Assembly (NCBI GenBank): GCA_031127225.1
Contig: JARIEV010000011.1
Coordinates: 1-43,614, forward strand
From: Gemmatimonadota bacterium
GTDB taxonomy: Bacteria; Gemmatimonadota; Gemmatimonadetes; Gemmatimonadales; Gemmatimonadaceae
DNA: 43,614 nt
Reading direction: 5' to 3'
The notes under the pieces were generated by a model that was given only the letters and a program-made list of their open reading frames with translations, was not told the DNA's origin and did not search any database. A program made the translations under genes and the position numbers. Below, piece by piece: positions 17,506 to 25,603 of the stretch. The stretch's first letter is position 1. Every line of letters starts with the position of its first letter.

Positions 17506-18555
17506 TTACTTCGTCGCGGGCGGTATGACGGTCGCGCTGTCCGAGCCGCGCAGCAAGTCGACGAGGCCGGTGAACGTCCCGGCTTTGAGTTGGGCGCCCA
17601 CGGAATCACTCGCCGCGACTACCGCCGTTGGGATGCGATCACGCATGGTGGGATTCAGCACGAGCCGCACGACGTCGTCCTTGACGCCGAGGTCGATTAC
17701 ACGCCCCCGGAAGGTGCCGGCCTGCACTTCGCGGGCGATCTTGAGAAATGCTTTGGGCAAGTCGATGACCACGCTGCCGATGATCACATCGGGCGCCACG
17801 TTGTTCTGGTCGGCGTTGGTGCCGAAGGCCAGAATCTTCTTTTCGCGCGCGGCCTGAAACACGCCCAGTCCGGCGGCATCGGCGTTCTGAAAAATGATAT
17901 CGGCTCCCTGCGCGATCTGGGCCAGTGCCTGTTCTTTGCCGGCGCTCACGTCTTCCCAGTTACCGATGTAGGACGTGAGCACGCTGACTTTCGGGTTGAT
18001 CGATTTGGCCCCACGCTCGAAGGCGAGGAAGCTGGTCTTTACGGGCGGTAACTCGGTTCCGGCGATCAGCCCGATCTTGTTGGTTTTGGTCATCGCGCCG
18101 GCAATCATGCCCGCCTGATACGACCCTTCTTCGAACGGGAAGGCGAGGCCGGCGACGTTCGGCGCGGTCGCCCGTCCGGATGTGATCGCATAGCTGGTGT
18201 TCGGATAGCTCGGTGCCACGCGAAGGGCGGCTTCCTGATATTCGAAGCCGTTGCCGATCACGAGGTCATACCCCTGCGCCCCGTACTGTCGGAAGTTCTC
18301 CTCGAACTCCGCGGGCGTCTTGGTCTGGATGTGCGACGTTTCGGCGCCCAGTGAATCGCGGATGGCGAGCAGCCCTTCGTGGGCGATGCCGTTAAAGGAC
18401 TTGTCCGAGATCGGTCCCGGTGTGAGCAGCGCCACCCGGAGTGTCTTGACACCAGTGCTGTCCGCGGCGGTGCGGCTCTTGTCGCCGCCGCAGGCTGCGG
18501 TCCATGCGAGGGCCGATACAGCGGCGACGGTGGCGAGTATTCGGCTGCTGGTCAT
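17506..18555 (-). CDS. BMP-family substrate-binding lipoprotein (nucleoside ABC importer)
   Basis: This 349-residue lipoprotein has a signal ending in the lipobox TAAC (Cys22) and then the BMP/Med/PnrA fold. Characteristic segments are VALLTPGPISDKSFNGIAHEG, FEYQEAALRVAPSYPNTSYAI, FPFEEGSYQAGMIAGAMTKTNKIG and GADIIFQNADAAGLGVFQAA. PnrA and BmpA homologues bind purine nucleosides. It is the first gene of the importer operon, followed at 7 bp by the Nif3-like gene and then by the ATPase and two permeases. A 79-bp gap separates it from parB upstream on the same strand; its own promoter probably lies there. Confidence 0.93.
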   Translation of the reverse strand: MTSSRILATVAAVSALAWTAACGGDKSRTAADSTGVKTLRVALLTPGPISDKSFNGIAHEGLLAIRDSLGAETSHIQTKTPAEFEENFRQYGAQGYDLVIGNGFEYQEAALRVAPSYPNTSYAITSGRATAPNVAGLAFPFEEGSYQAGMIAGAMTKTNKIGLIAGTELPPVKTSFLAFERGAKSINPKVSVLTSYIGNWEDVSAGKEQALAQIAQGADIIFQNADAAGLGVFQAAREKKILAFGTNADQNNVAPDVIIGSVVIDLPKAFLKIAREVQAGTFRGRVIDLGVKDDVVRLVLNPTMRDRIPTAVVAASDSVGAQLKAGTFTGLVDLLRGSDSATVIPPATK

Positions 18556-18634
18556 AGGGTCAGGAATCGTAAATGTTGGTGGTTTAATGCTGGCGTCAAT
18601 GTGGCGCTATTCTGATCGTCGACACTCACGGTGC

Positions 18635-19612
18635 TTAGTCGAGCGTGACGCCGATCATGTTGAGCACGCGTTCCAGATCATCGTTGGAAAAGAAGGCGAT
18701 GCGCAGTTCGCCTTTGTCCTTCTCTGTGAGGTGAATGGACACGCCCGTCTGGAGTTTCCGGCGGAGGCGTTCTTCGATCTGTCGGACGGTGGCGGCCGAT
18801 GCGCCGTGGGGCACGGCATCGCTTGTGCCGGCTTGCTTCTTTCCGGCGGCCGGTGGCTTGGTGCGTCCCGCTTGCACGCGCCGTTCGACCTCTCGCACCG
18901 AGAGACCACCGCTCACGATGTCGCGGGCCATGTCGACGATGGCACGTTCGGTGGCCAGCGGAAGAATGGCGCGGGCGTGGCCGGCGGTGAGCTGCTTGTC
19001 CTGCAGCATGCGTCGCACGGAGGCCGGGAGTTGGCGCAGTCGGAGGGCGTTGGCGACAGTCGATCGGTCCTTGCCCACGACGTCGGCGACTTCCTGGTTG
19101 GAGAGCTGGAACTCGTCAACGAGGCGCTGGTAGCCGTCGGCTTCTTCAATCGGATCGAGGTCGGCGCGTTGCAGGTTCTCGATCATGGCGAGGACGAGCA
19201 GCGTTTTATCGTCGACCGGTTTGACGAGCGCGGGGATCTCGGTCCATCCGAGGCGTGAGGCGGCTCGGAAGCGGCGCTCTCCCGCGATGAGCTCATAACC
19301 GGTGCCGTTTGGTGCGGGCCGAACGGTGATGGGTTGGAGCAGCCCGCTGACCCGGAGACTCGCCTCGAGATCGGCCAGATCCTCCGGCCGGAACTCCTGA
19401 CGCGGCTGGTATGGATTGGCGCGGATCTGCGAGAGGCGAATCGTGCGCAGCGGGGACTCCTCGCGCGCGGGTTCGGTGCCATCACGCGTGGAGGCGGTGC
19501 CGGCTGCCTGCGCTGCGCTGCTGTCGGCGGCGGGGACGCTCTTGCTCGCGTCTTTACGCGCGAGCAGGGCGTCGAGGCCTCGGCCGAGTCGGCGCGGTGG
19601 TTCTGGCGTCAT
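18635..19612 (-). CDS. parB: Chromosome partitioning protein ParB
   Basis: This 325-residue protein loads onto parS DNA and spreads as a CTP-dependent clamp, helping origin segregation. The N-terminus has the LGRGLDALL motif that contacts ParA, then an acidic/Ala-rich linker (about 20-58), the CTP-binding domain with NPYQPRQEF and GERRFRA (about 65-125), the ENLQRADLDPIEEA box, the helix-turn-helix LSNQEVADVVGKDRSTVANALRL (about 168-192) and a C-terminal dimer domain. It starts 15 bp after the parA stop, forming a parAB operon. The parS sites are upstream of parA. Confidence 0.96.
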   Translation of the reverse strand: MTPEPPRRLGRGLDALLARKDASKSVPAADSSAAQAAGTASTRDGTEPAREESPLRTIRLSQIRANPYQPRQEFRPEDLADLEASLRVSGLLQPITVRPAPNGTGYELIAGERRFRAASRLGWTEIPALVKPVDDKTLLVLAMIENLQRADLDPIEEADGYQRLVDEFQLSNQEVADVVGKDRSTVANALRLRQLPASVRRMLQDKQLTAGHARAILPLATERAIVDMARDIVSGGLSVREVERRVQAGRTKPPAAGKKQAGTSDAVPHGASAATVRQIEERLRRKLQTGVSIHLTEKDKGELRIAFFSNDDLERVLNMIGVTLD

Positions 19613-19627
19613 AAGTACTTGGGGGTA

Positions 19628-20419
19628 TTACGGTTGCGTGCTATCTGCCGCACGTGCCGTGCGGTCGATCAATTCTCGTGCGACCGCCATGTAGGCTTGT
19701 GCTCCAACGGATGCCACGTCGTACACGACGATCGGTTTTCCGAAGCTCGGCGCTTCAGCGAGCCGGATGTTTCTGGGAACGACCGTCTCAAAGACTTTAT
19801 CTCCAAAGTGGGCGCGCGCATCGGCGGCGACTTGTCGGGAGAGATTGAGTCTGGCGTCGTACATGGTGAGGAGGACGCTATCGACGTCGAGCGTCGGGTT
19901 GAGCGTGTCCTGGACGCGTTGGACGGTGCCGAGCAGTTGTGAGAGTCCTTCCAGTGCGTAGTACTCGCACTGGAGCGGGATGAGGATCGCATCGGCGGCG
20001 GCGAGCATGTTCAGCGTGATCAGCCCGAGGGAGGGGGGGCAATCGATCAGGATGAAATCGTAGCGGTCGCGAATCGGCGCCAATGCATTACGCATCCGGA
20101 CACCGCGATCTTCTGCATCCACCAGTTCGACTTCGGCGCCGGCGAGGTCCGGGGTGGTTGGGAGGACGTCGAGGTGCCGGAACTGGACGCCGCGAATGAG
20201 GGCCTGATCGACAGAGGCTTCGCCGAGGAGGACATCATAGCAGTGCACGGTGAAATCATCGCGGGAGATGCCACAACCGCTGGTGGCATTGCCTTGCGGG
20301 TCGGCATCGATGAGCAGCGTGCGCTGTTCGGCGACGGCGAGGGAGGCGGCGAGATTGACCGCGGTGGTGGTCTTACCGACTCCACCTTTTTGGTTGGCGA
20401 TAGCGAGGATGCGTGCCAA
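19628..20419 (-). CDS. parA: Chromosome partitioning ATPase ParA (Soj)
   Basis: This 263-residue protein is a P-loop ATPase of the ParA/MinD group that binds DNA and drives origin segregation with ParB. The deviant Walker A KGGVGKTT is at residues 11-18 with both lysines, followed by LLIDADPQGNATSG, and the Walker B region DFILIDCPPSLG. The length is normal for a chromosomal Soj-type protein without an N-terminal HTH, which argues against a plasmid-type ParA. The gene is the first of a parA-parB pair, and two parS sites lie 184 and 269 bp upstream of its start. Confidence 0.96.
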   Translation of the reverse strand: MARILAIANQKGGVGKTTTAVNLAASLAVAEQRTLLIDADPQGNATSGCGISRDDFTVHCYDVLLGEASVDQALIRGVQFRHLDVLPTTPDLAGAEVELVDAEDRGVRMRNALAPIRDRYDFILIDCPPSLGLITLNMLAAADAILIPLQCEYYALEGLSQLLGTVQRVQDTLNPTLDVDSVLLTMYDARLNLSRQVAADARAHFGDKVFETVVPRNIRLAEAPSFGKPIVVYDVASVGAQAYMAVARELIDRTARAADSTQP

Positions 20420-20602
20420 AGGTCGTCTTCGAGAAGGGTGCGCGGGGAGCGGTAGTATAGGTGGCGGCTTCGTCGCGGACTATTGTGGGAGCAGACCAAT
20501 CCCGGGGAAATGCGCGGATTCTGAGGAATGGCGGGCGGATCCTGGCGGGAGTGCCGGGTGATCGCCGAGTGAATGTGCCGCTGGTGGCGCCGCTGGTGGC
20601 GC

Positions 20603-20616
20603 GTTTCACGTGAAAC
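20603..20616. promoter_or_regulatory. parS: parS site 1
   Basis: GTTTCACGTGAAAC is a perfect 14-bp palindrome and equals the core of the widely conserved parS consensus TGTTTCACGTGAAACA. ParB binds here to load onto the chromosome. It lies upstream of parA in a noncoding region. Confidence 0.92.
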
Positions 20617-20687
20617 GTGTGTGGAGCGATGGCCTGAGCCAGCAACGTGATCGGGTGTGGGCGCTCGCCGAGTGCGGGGATCACGCC

Positions 20688-20701
20688 GTTTCACGTGGAA
20701 C
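20688..20701. promoter_or_regulatory. parS: parS site 2
   Basis: GTTTCACGTGGAAC differs from the first site at one position, which breaks one pair of the palindrome but remains within known parS variation (TTTCACGTGGAA and TTCCACGTGGAA forms are functional elsewhere). The two sites are 85 bp apart centre to centre, so they could seed one ParB cluster. Confidence 0.85.
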
Positions 20702-20740
20702 AGTTTCCCAGATACCCTGTGTGTGGCCCTTTCGTGCAAC

Positions 20741-20774
20741 AAAAAGCGGGAGCCCTCATGTGAGGACGCCCGCT
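20741..20774 (-). terminator. Rho-independent terminator of the SIMPL gene
   Basis: Read on the minus strand, this begins 25 bp after the stop codon. A 6-bp outer stem AGCGGG/CCCGCT and an inner CCTC/GAGG stem are followed directly by a run of five T (20741-20745 on the plus strand as A). It insulates the SIMPL gene from the parAB genes downstream. Confidence 0.82.
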
Positions 20775-20799
20775 CTGGTTCGTGCCGATTCTGCGGTGG

Positions 20800-21576
20800 C
20801 TACTTCGAGAAGCGCCAGCGGGTTGAGATACTGACGGCGACCGTGCTCATCCCTTCACTGACGGGTGTCGGTGTGGAGGCGTCGGCCATGTCCATCTTCG
20901 CCATCGCCATCACCATGCGGGGTTCTTGGCGCTCGAAGTCATTGATGGTCAACTCAAGGAGTTCGACCACCTGTCCTCCCGCCGCCCGCGCGGCGACCTC
21001 TGCCTGACGGCGTGCCTGCTCCACGGCTTTGGTGAGCGCGAGTTCCTGCGCTTTGGTGCGGTCCTTCACCAGAAAGTCGAGTCCGGCCACACGATTGGCG
21101 CCGCTGGTGAGTCCGGCATCGATGATTGGTCCGGCCTGCTCGATCTTGTCGGTCTCGATCTGGACGATGTTGCTCACCCGGTATCCGTCGATCAGGGTGC
21201 GCTGCGTCTTCTCGTCGTACCGCTGGATCGGCATCACGCTGTAGTTGAGCGTCTGGATCTGCGCGGCAGGAATCCCGAGTGCGCGGACGGCGGTGAGAAT
21301 CGCCGCCTGCTTTCGGTTGTTTTCCTGGGAGGCCAGCAGGGCGGTCTTGGCTTGCGTTTCGACACCGACCTGTACGCGCGCCCGATCGGGAGCGACCTGC
21401 ACTTCACCCCGCGCGCTCACGATGATCTGTGGTATCGGGGGTGGCGTGGGCGTTTGTGCGGAAGCCGTGGCGGCGAAGGCCGTGGCGCCGACCCCTGTGG
21501 CACCGAGTGTGGCAACGACAAAGGCGGCGGTGCCGGCGAATGAGCGCGTGGAATAGCGTGACACGGGTGCGATCAT
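20800..21576 (-). CDS. SIMPL-domain (DUF541) periplasmic protein
   Basis: This 258-residue protein has an N-terminal signal peptide ending near ASAQ (residue 41) and then a DUF541/SIMPL domain over the rest. Typical segments are IIVSARGEVQVAPDRARVQVGV at the start of the domain, LGIPAAQIQTLNYSVMPI in the middle and the repeated Ala-rich helix KAVEQARRQAEVAARAAGG. SIMPL proteins (E. coli YggE, Brucella BP26) form rings in the periplasm and are tied to oxidative-stress resistance; molecular function is unknown. It is followed by its own terminator and preceded by a 278-bp AT-rich gap, so it is probably transcribed alone. Confidence 0.9.
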   Translation of the reverse strand: MIAPVSRYSTRSFAGTAAFVVATLGATGVGATAFAATASAQTPTPPPIPQIIVSARGEVQVAPDRARVQVGVETQAKTALLASQENNRKQAAILTAVRALGIPAAQIQTLNYSVMPIQRYDEKTQRTLIDGYRVSNIVQIETDKIEQAGPIIDAGLTSGANRVAGLDFLVKDRTKAQELALTKAVEQARRQAEVAARAAGGQVVELLELTINDFERQEPRMVMAMAKMDMADASTPTPVSEGMSTVAVSISTRWRFSK

Positions 21577-21690
21577 GTGAGCTCCGTGGAAACCGATGGA
21601 TGAGGTCGAGGCGCGGGCAATGTATACCCCTGCCGCACCGTTTCGATCATCGGTCGTTGTTGTTTGGTGGCGAACCGTCTGTTTTGCGGT

Positions 21691-21770
21691 CTGACTTGAT
21701 TTATCTGCGATCTTTTACAAGCGCCATAACAGCGACATCATACAGAGATATACAGAACAGTTATGCACAT
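21691..21770. other. AT-rich intergenic island with DnaA-box-like 9-mer
   Basis: Between the SIMPL and mnmG genes (21577-21854) this 80-bp stretch has only 31 G or C (39%), in sharp contrast to the surrounding DNA. It holds TTATGCACA at 21761-21769, a match to the DnaA box TTATNCACA, and two copies of ATACAGA spaced exactly 10 bp (21740 and 21750). One box is too few to call an origin; a promoter for the SIMPL gene is the simplest explanation for the AT-richness. Confidence 0.45.
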
Positions 21771-21854
21771 CGTCGCGATCACGCACAAGACAGACCGCGC
21801 AGACCGTCGCCTCACGTCCCGTCATCCACTTCTATATAAGAGCGGTCGATTCGC

Positions 21855-23831
21855 TCACGAACCGCGACGCAACTCCATCAGCAGATTTTGGAGATCGGCC
21901 GGGCTGATCCCCGGGATCTGACCCGCCTGCGCCAGTGTGGACGGACGGAGTCGCGTGAGCTTCTGGCGCGCTTCGATTGAGATCGTGTGCATCGACGCGT
22001 AGTCGAGCGATGCGTGGAGCGTCACCGAGCCCTGCGCCTTGAGCCGGTTCGCCCGGTTGCGCTCCTTGTCGAAATACCGCTCGTACTTGATCTCCAACTC
22101 GGCCCCCACCACCGCATCTACCGGCAAGTCGCTACCGACGCCCGCGGCCGCGAACAGGGTGGCCAGTGACACATCCTGCCGGCGCGTGAGCTCAATCGCG
22201 CGCACCGCATGCAGCAGCGGTGCCGAACCGACCGCCAGCAGCAATGGATCCGCCACCGCCGGCGCCATGCTCGTGCGTTCGGCCAGCGCATACGCCTCGC
22301 GCACCGCGCCGAGGCGGACCGCTAGCTGCGCTTGCTCGGGGGGCGTGAACAAACCCAAGCCGTCCCCGATCTCCCCAAGCCGGGCCAGCGCATTGTCCTG
22401 ACGCACAGTGAGCCGGAATTCACTGCGGGAGGTGAACAGGCGATACGGCTCATCTACCCCGCGGGTGACCAGATCATCCACCAGCACACCCACGTAACTG
22501 GTCTCGCGCCCCAGCATCACCGGCTCCTGCCCCTGCACCCAGCGCGCCGCATTGAGCCCGGCGATCACCCCCTGCCCCGCCGCTTCTTCGTAGCCGGTCG
22601 TGCCGTTCACCTGTCCCGCGAAATAGAGGCCGTGCACCGCGCGCGACGCGAGCGTGGCGGACAGCTGCGTGGGCGGGTAGTAGTCGTACTCGATCGCGTA
22701 GCCGGCGCGTGTCATGCGCACGTCTTCCAGCCCGCGGATGCTGCGCAGCACCGCCAGCTGCACCGGTGCTGGCAAGGACGTCGACAAGCCGTTGACGTAC
22801 AGCTCGTGGGTGTCGTGTCCCTCGGGTTCCAGAAAAATCTGGTGCTCCCGCTTGTCCGGGAACTTCACGACCTTGTCTTCCACGCTCGGGCAATAACGCG
22901 GCCCACGCGATGCGATCGCCCCACCGTACATCGCCGATTCCGCCAGATGCTCGGCGATGATGGATGTGCCCGCCTCGTCCAGCATCGTGAGCCAGCAGGG
23001 CATCTGCGCCGGGTGACGTGTCTGCCACGTGCCATCGACACTGCGCGCGCGCGGCGTGGTCCAGAAGTGCGACCAGGAATAGTCGAACGCCTCGATCTCG
23101 CTGTGCTGGAGCGTGAGGTCGCCCGTGCGCACGCTACGTCCATCAATGCGTGGCGGTGTCCCGGTCTTGAACCGCTCGGTCACCAGCCCCAGCGCATCGA
23201 GTTGCTCGCCCAACAGCACGGACGGTGCTTCGCCGGCGCGACCACCGCCGATACGCGTGCCGGTGCCGATGTGCATCGTGCCGCGGCCGAACGTCCCCGT
23301 GGTGAGCACTACGGCGCGCGCGCCGAAGCGACGCCCTTCGACCGTCTCGATGCCGGCCACCCGCTCGCCGCTCGTATCGAACAACAGCCGCGCCACCATG
23401 CCCTGAATGGTGAGCAGATTCGGCTGCGCCTCGAGCAGCTGTCGCACGGCCCGGCGGTACAGTCCCCGGTCACACTGCGCCCGGGGCGCCCAGACGGCTG
23501 GCCCCTTGCCACGATTCAGCATGCGGAACTGCACCGAAGCCAGATCGGTGGCGCGCGCCATGATCCCACCGAGCGCATCGACCTCCCGCACCACGGTCCC
23601 CTTGGCGATGCCGCCGATCGCCGGGTTGCACGACAGCTGGCCGATTTGTTCGAGGGCCCCCGTGATCAGCGCGACCGATCCGCCGGCGCGCGCCGCCGCC
23701 ACCGCCGCCTCGGTACCGGCGTGCCCGCCGCCGATAACGAGCACATCAAATGAGGCCTCGAGCGAGGCGCTGTCGGACGACGCGATACGATCGGAATGGC
23801 GGGGCGAAAACACCGCGGGATGCGCACTCAT
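21855..23831 (-). CDS. mnmG: tRNA uridine-34 5-carboxymethylaminomethyl modification enzyme MnmG
   Basis: This 658-residue FAD enzyme works with MnmE to modify U34 of several tRNAs. Features are the FAD-binding GGGHAGTEAA at residues 34-43, the conserved SCNPAIGGIAKG (about 67-78), RMLNRGKGPAVWAPRAQCDR, the second dinucleotide-binding GTRIGGGRAGEAPS region, and the C-terminal helical domain that contacts tRNA and MnmE, ending IPGISPADLQNLL. Length is slightly above the usual 620-630 because of a leader of about 27 residues before the FAD motif; a later start is possible, but no better ribosome site is visible. mnmE and rsmG are not adjacent here. Confidence 0.96.
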   Translation of the reverse strand: MSAHPAVFSPRHSDRIASSDSASLEASFDVLVIGGGHAGTEAAVAAARAGGSVALITGALEQIGQLSCNPAIGGIAKGTVVREVDALGGIMARATDLASVQFRMLNRGKGPAVWAPRAQCDRGLYRRAVRQLLEAQPNLLTIQGMVARLLFDTSGERVAGIETVEGRRFGARAVVLTTGTFGRGTMHIGTGTRIGGGRAGEAPSVLLGEQLDALGLVTERFKTGTPPRIDGRSVRTGDLTLQHSEIEAFDYSWSHFWTTPRARSVDGTWQTRHPAQMPCWLTMLDEAGTSIIAEHLAESAMYGGAIASRGPRYCPSVEDKVVKFPDKREHQIFLEPEGHDTHELYVNGLSTSLPAPVQLAVLRSIRGLEDVRMTRAGYAIEYDYYPPTQLSATLASRAVHGLYFAGQVNGTTGYEEAAGQGVIAGLNAARWVQGQEPVMLGRETSYVGVLVDDLVTRGVDEPYRLFTSRSEFRLTVRQDNALARLGEIGDGLGLFTPPEQAQLAVRLGAVREAYALAERTSMAPAVADPLLLAVGSAPLLHAVRAIELTRRQDVSLATLFAAAGVGSDLPVDAVVGAELEIKYERYFDKERNRANRLKAQGSVTLHASLDYASMHTISIEARQKLTRLRPSTLAQAGQIPGISPADLQNLLMELRRGS

Positions 23832-23930
23832 GACGCTCTAACCTAGACAGCGCAGCAAGACAGTTCCGCCGCGGCCGGTCCCGTGAGTATATCCCTCACA
23901 CCCCGCGTCACGTCTCCCGACCGCTGCCTC

Positions 23931-24221
23931 ATGCCGCTGACCCTTCCGAACACCGCGCCCACCCTGCTGATCCGCAAGTCGGCCTTCGAACGTGTCGGCA
24001 TGACCCGTGCCCAGGTGGACGAAGCGCTGGGGCTCACCCCCGAAGAGTTCCGCGTGGAAGGCGCCCTGATCGCCATCGGACCGCTCGTGGGTGAAGACAC
24101 CCTGACCGACCTCCTGGCCCGACTCGAGGAGGCTGGGCTCGTGTACTACGACGACTTCTTCGAGTTGAGCGGCAATTGGCCCGACTGGCTTCGCTTGTTC
24201 GCCATGGACGCCTCGAGCTGA
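23931..24221 (+). CDS. Small conserved protein of unknown function
   Basis: This is a 96-residue acidic protein with no membrane segment. The first part, LLIRKSAFERVGMTRAQVDEALGLTPEEFRVEGALIAIGPL, reads like a small helical domain and then a strand-turn; the end is rich in Asp, Phe and Trp (YYDDFFELSGNWPDWLRLF). I do not recognise a named family. I chose ATG 23931; an in-frame GTG at 23883 would add 16 residues of poor quality. It diverges from mnmG, and its last 76 bp are antisense to the zinc-ribbon gene. Confidence 0.6.
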   Translation: MPLTLPNTAPTLLIRKSAFERVGMTRAQVDEALGLTPEEFRVEGALIAIGPLVGEDTLTDLLARLEEAGLVYYDDFFELSGNWPDWLRLFAMDASS

Positions 24222-24511
24222 CGCTGGCCTCGCTTTCGGTGCCGTTCACCCGAAAGCCACGCATCGCTGCGCCGGAGCACCCCTTCCCAGCCACAGCCGA
24301 TGCACCAGCTCCGCCGGAACCGCTCCCCCAGCACGCGCCACCAGCTGTCGCGCTCGATGGCCAGCGTCTCGCTGTCGCACATGGGACAGACGTCCCCGTC
24401 GGGGATCATGGCTACGAAGGCCGTGGTGGCCAGCCAGATGAAGGCGCCACGGATCGCGACGAAGAACGCGATGAAGATCCACGCGTCGGTCCAGCTCCAA
24501 CGACCCGGCAT
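24146..24511 (-). CDS. Membrane-anchored zinc-ribbon protein
   Basis: This 121-residue protein has one N-terminal membrane helix (about residues 10-35, WIFIAFFVAIRGAFIWLATTAF) and then two Cys pairs, CPMC at about 42-45 and CIGC at about 70-73, that together would hold one zinc. A Lys/Arg/Gln-rich tail follows. I know no function for it. It lies 27 bp downstream of the YheT-like hydrolase gene on the same strand. The 3' end overlaps the convergent small gene by 76 bp, so the tail may be somewhat mispredicted, but the Cys pairs lie outside the overlap and support a real gene. Confidence 0.7.
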   Translation of the reverse strand: MPGRWSWTDAWIFIAFFVAIRGAFIWLATTAFVAMIPDGDVCPMCDSETLAIERDSWWRVLGERFRRSWCIGCGWEGVLRRSDAWLSGERHRKRGQRQLEASMANKRSQSGQLPLNSKKSS

Positions 24512-24538
24512 CGGACGACCTGAAGAAAAGGGGTGCGG

Positions 24539-25549
24539 CTACCGCGCGCCGCGAAGGACACGATCCATGCGGGCACCCAGAAATTCCGCCGCCCGCCACT
24601 CACCATAGTACCAAGGGTTCCACGGCCTGGAACCTGCCGTGAATCCCACATGGCCGCCGCGCGCCGGAAACTCGAGTTCCACTTGTGCATTGCCACGCAC
24701 GGCCTCACGCACCTCGTCGAGCACATCGGCCGGGAGAAATGGATCATCCACCGCGCTCAGCAGCAGCGTCGGGTGCTGGATCCGCGCGAGATACGGCAGC
24801 GCACTGGCGCGCGCATAGTAGTCGGCCGCATCCGCGAAGCCGTGCAGCGGCGCGGTGAACGCATCGTCAAACTCCCACAGGGTCCGCGCCTCGGCCACGC
24901 GACGCAGGGGAGCCAGTTCCGGGTGACGCTCCACTTTCCGTAACGCTTTGGGGATCAACGATTTGAGGAAGAACTTCTCGTAAATCGCCCCGAACCCCTG
25001 CCCGATGTGCCGCGACGCACGCGCCAGGTCGAACGGCACCGACATCGCGACGGCGCCGACCACCTGCTCCGGTAGTTCGCTCCCAAACTCGCCGAGCAGT
25101 TTGCACAGCACGTTGCCGCCCAGCGACACGCCCACCAGGCCGAGCGGCGCCTGCGGGAATTCTGCAGCCAGACGTTCCACCACCCACCGCGGATCGGTGG
25201 TCTCGCCCGAGTGATAGCTGCGAGGAAGCCGGTTGGGCTCCGTGCCACAGGTCCGGAACAGGAGCAGGTCGGCCGCCCAGCCGCGTGCCGCCGCCTCCCG
25301 GAACATCGCGCGGGCGTAGTGCGAGTGCATCCCGCCTTCCAGTCCATGGAAAAGAAGCAGCCGTGGAGACGTCCGGTTGGCAGCCCCGACCAAGCGCGCC
25401 ACCTCGAGAAAGTCGCCGTCCGGGGTCTCCCAGCGCTCCAGGCGGACCGGCAGGTGCGGCTCGCGGCGGCCAAGTCGTCCCCACAGCGTGGCGCTGTGAG
25501 GATCCGGGAGCCACCAAGCAGGCCGGTAGGGGCGCGATGTCGAGGACAT
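24539..25549 (-). CDS. YheT-family alpha/beta hydrolase
   Basis: This is a 336-residue hydrolase of the YheT/UPF0017 (ABHD1-3-like) group. Visible are HGLEGGMHSHYARAMFREAAARGW, the RTCGTEPNRLPRSYHSGETTD region that is characteristic of the group, the nucleophile elbow GVSLGGNVLCKLLGE with the catalytic Ser, DDPFLP with the acid, and GGHVGF with the catalytic His. Substrates are unknown but animal relatives act on lipids. The start is ATG 25549; the frame runs further upstream but that part is antisense to the DctA gene region. Divergent promoters with the symporter gene fit in the 54 bp between them. Confidence 0.9.
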   Translation of the reverse strand: MSSTSRPYRPAWWLPDPHSATLWGRLGRREPHLPVRLERWETPDGDFLEVARLVGAANRTSPRLLLFHGLEGGMHSHYARAMFREAAARGWAADLLLFRTCGTEPNRLPRSYHSGETTDPRWVVERLAAEFPQAPLGLVGVSLGGNVLCKLLGEFGSELPEQVVGAVAMSVPFDLARASRHIGQGFGAIYEKFFLKSLIPKALRKVERHPELAPLRRVAEARTLWEFDDAFTAPLHGFADAADYYARASALPYLARIQHPTLLLSAVDDPFLPADVLDEVREAVRGNAQVELEFPARGGHVGFTAGSRPWNPWYYGEWRAAEFLGARMDRVLRGAR

Positions 25550-25603
25550 GGAGACAATATGTAGAGTCGCCGAGAAGGTTCCTTTCCCTGACACCCCCCT
25601 CCC

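Larger units (their letters stand above)
20420..20799. other. Noncoding par-control region (380 bp)
   Basis: This gap between parA and the SIMPL gene has no convincing coding sequence. It contains two parS sites, a rho-independent terminator for the SIMPL gene near 20741-20774, and presumably the parA promoter. A reading frame spanning 20420-20742 on the minus strand is only the out-of-phase continuation of parA and lacks recognisable similarity. There is no rsmG (gidB) gene here, although rsmG commonly lies between mnmG and parA in bacteria. Confidence 0.7.

Noticed and set aside
21577-21854. Replication origin (oriC) in the AT-rich gap
   Set aside because: Only one clear DnaA-box-like 9-mer is present and dnaA is not nearby; reported only as a candidate AT-rich element.
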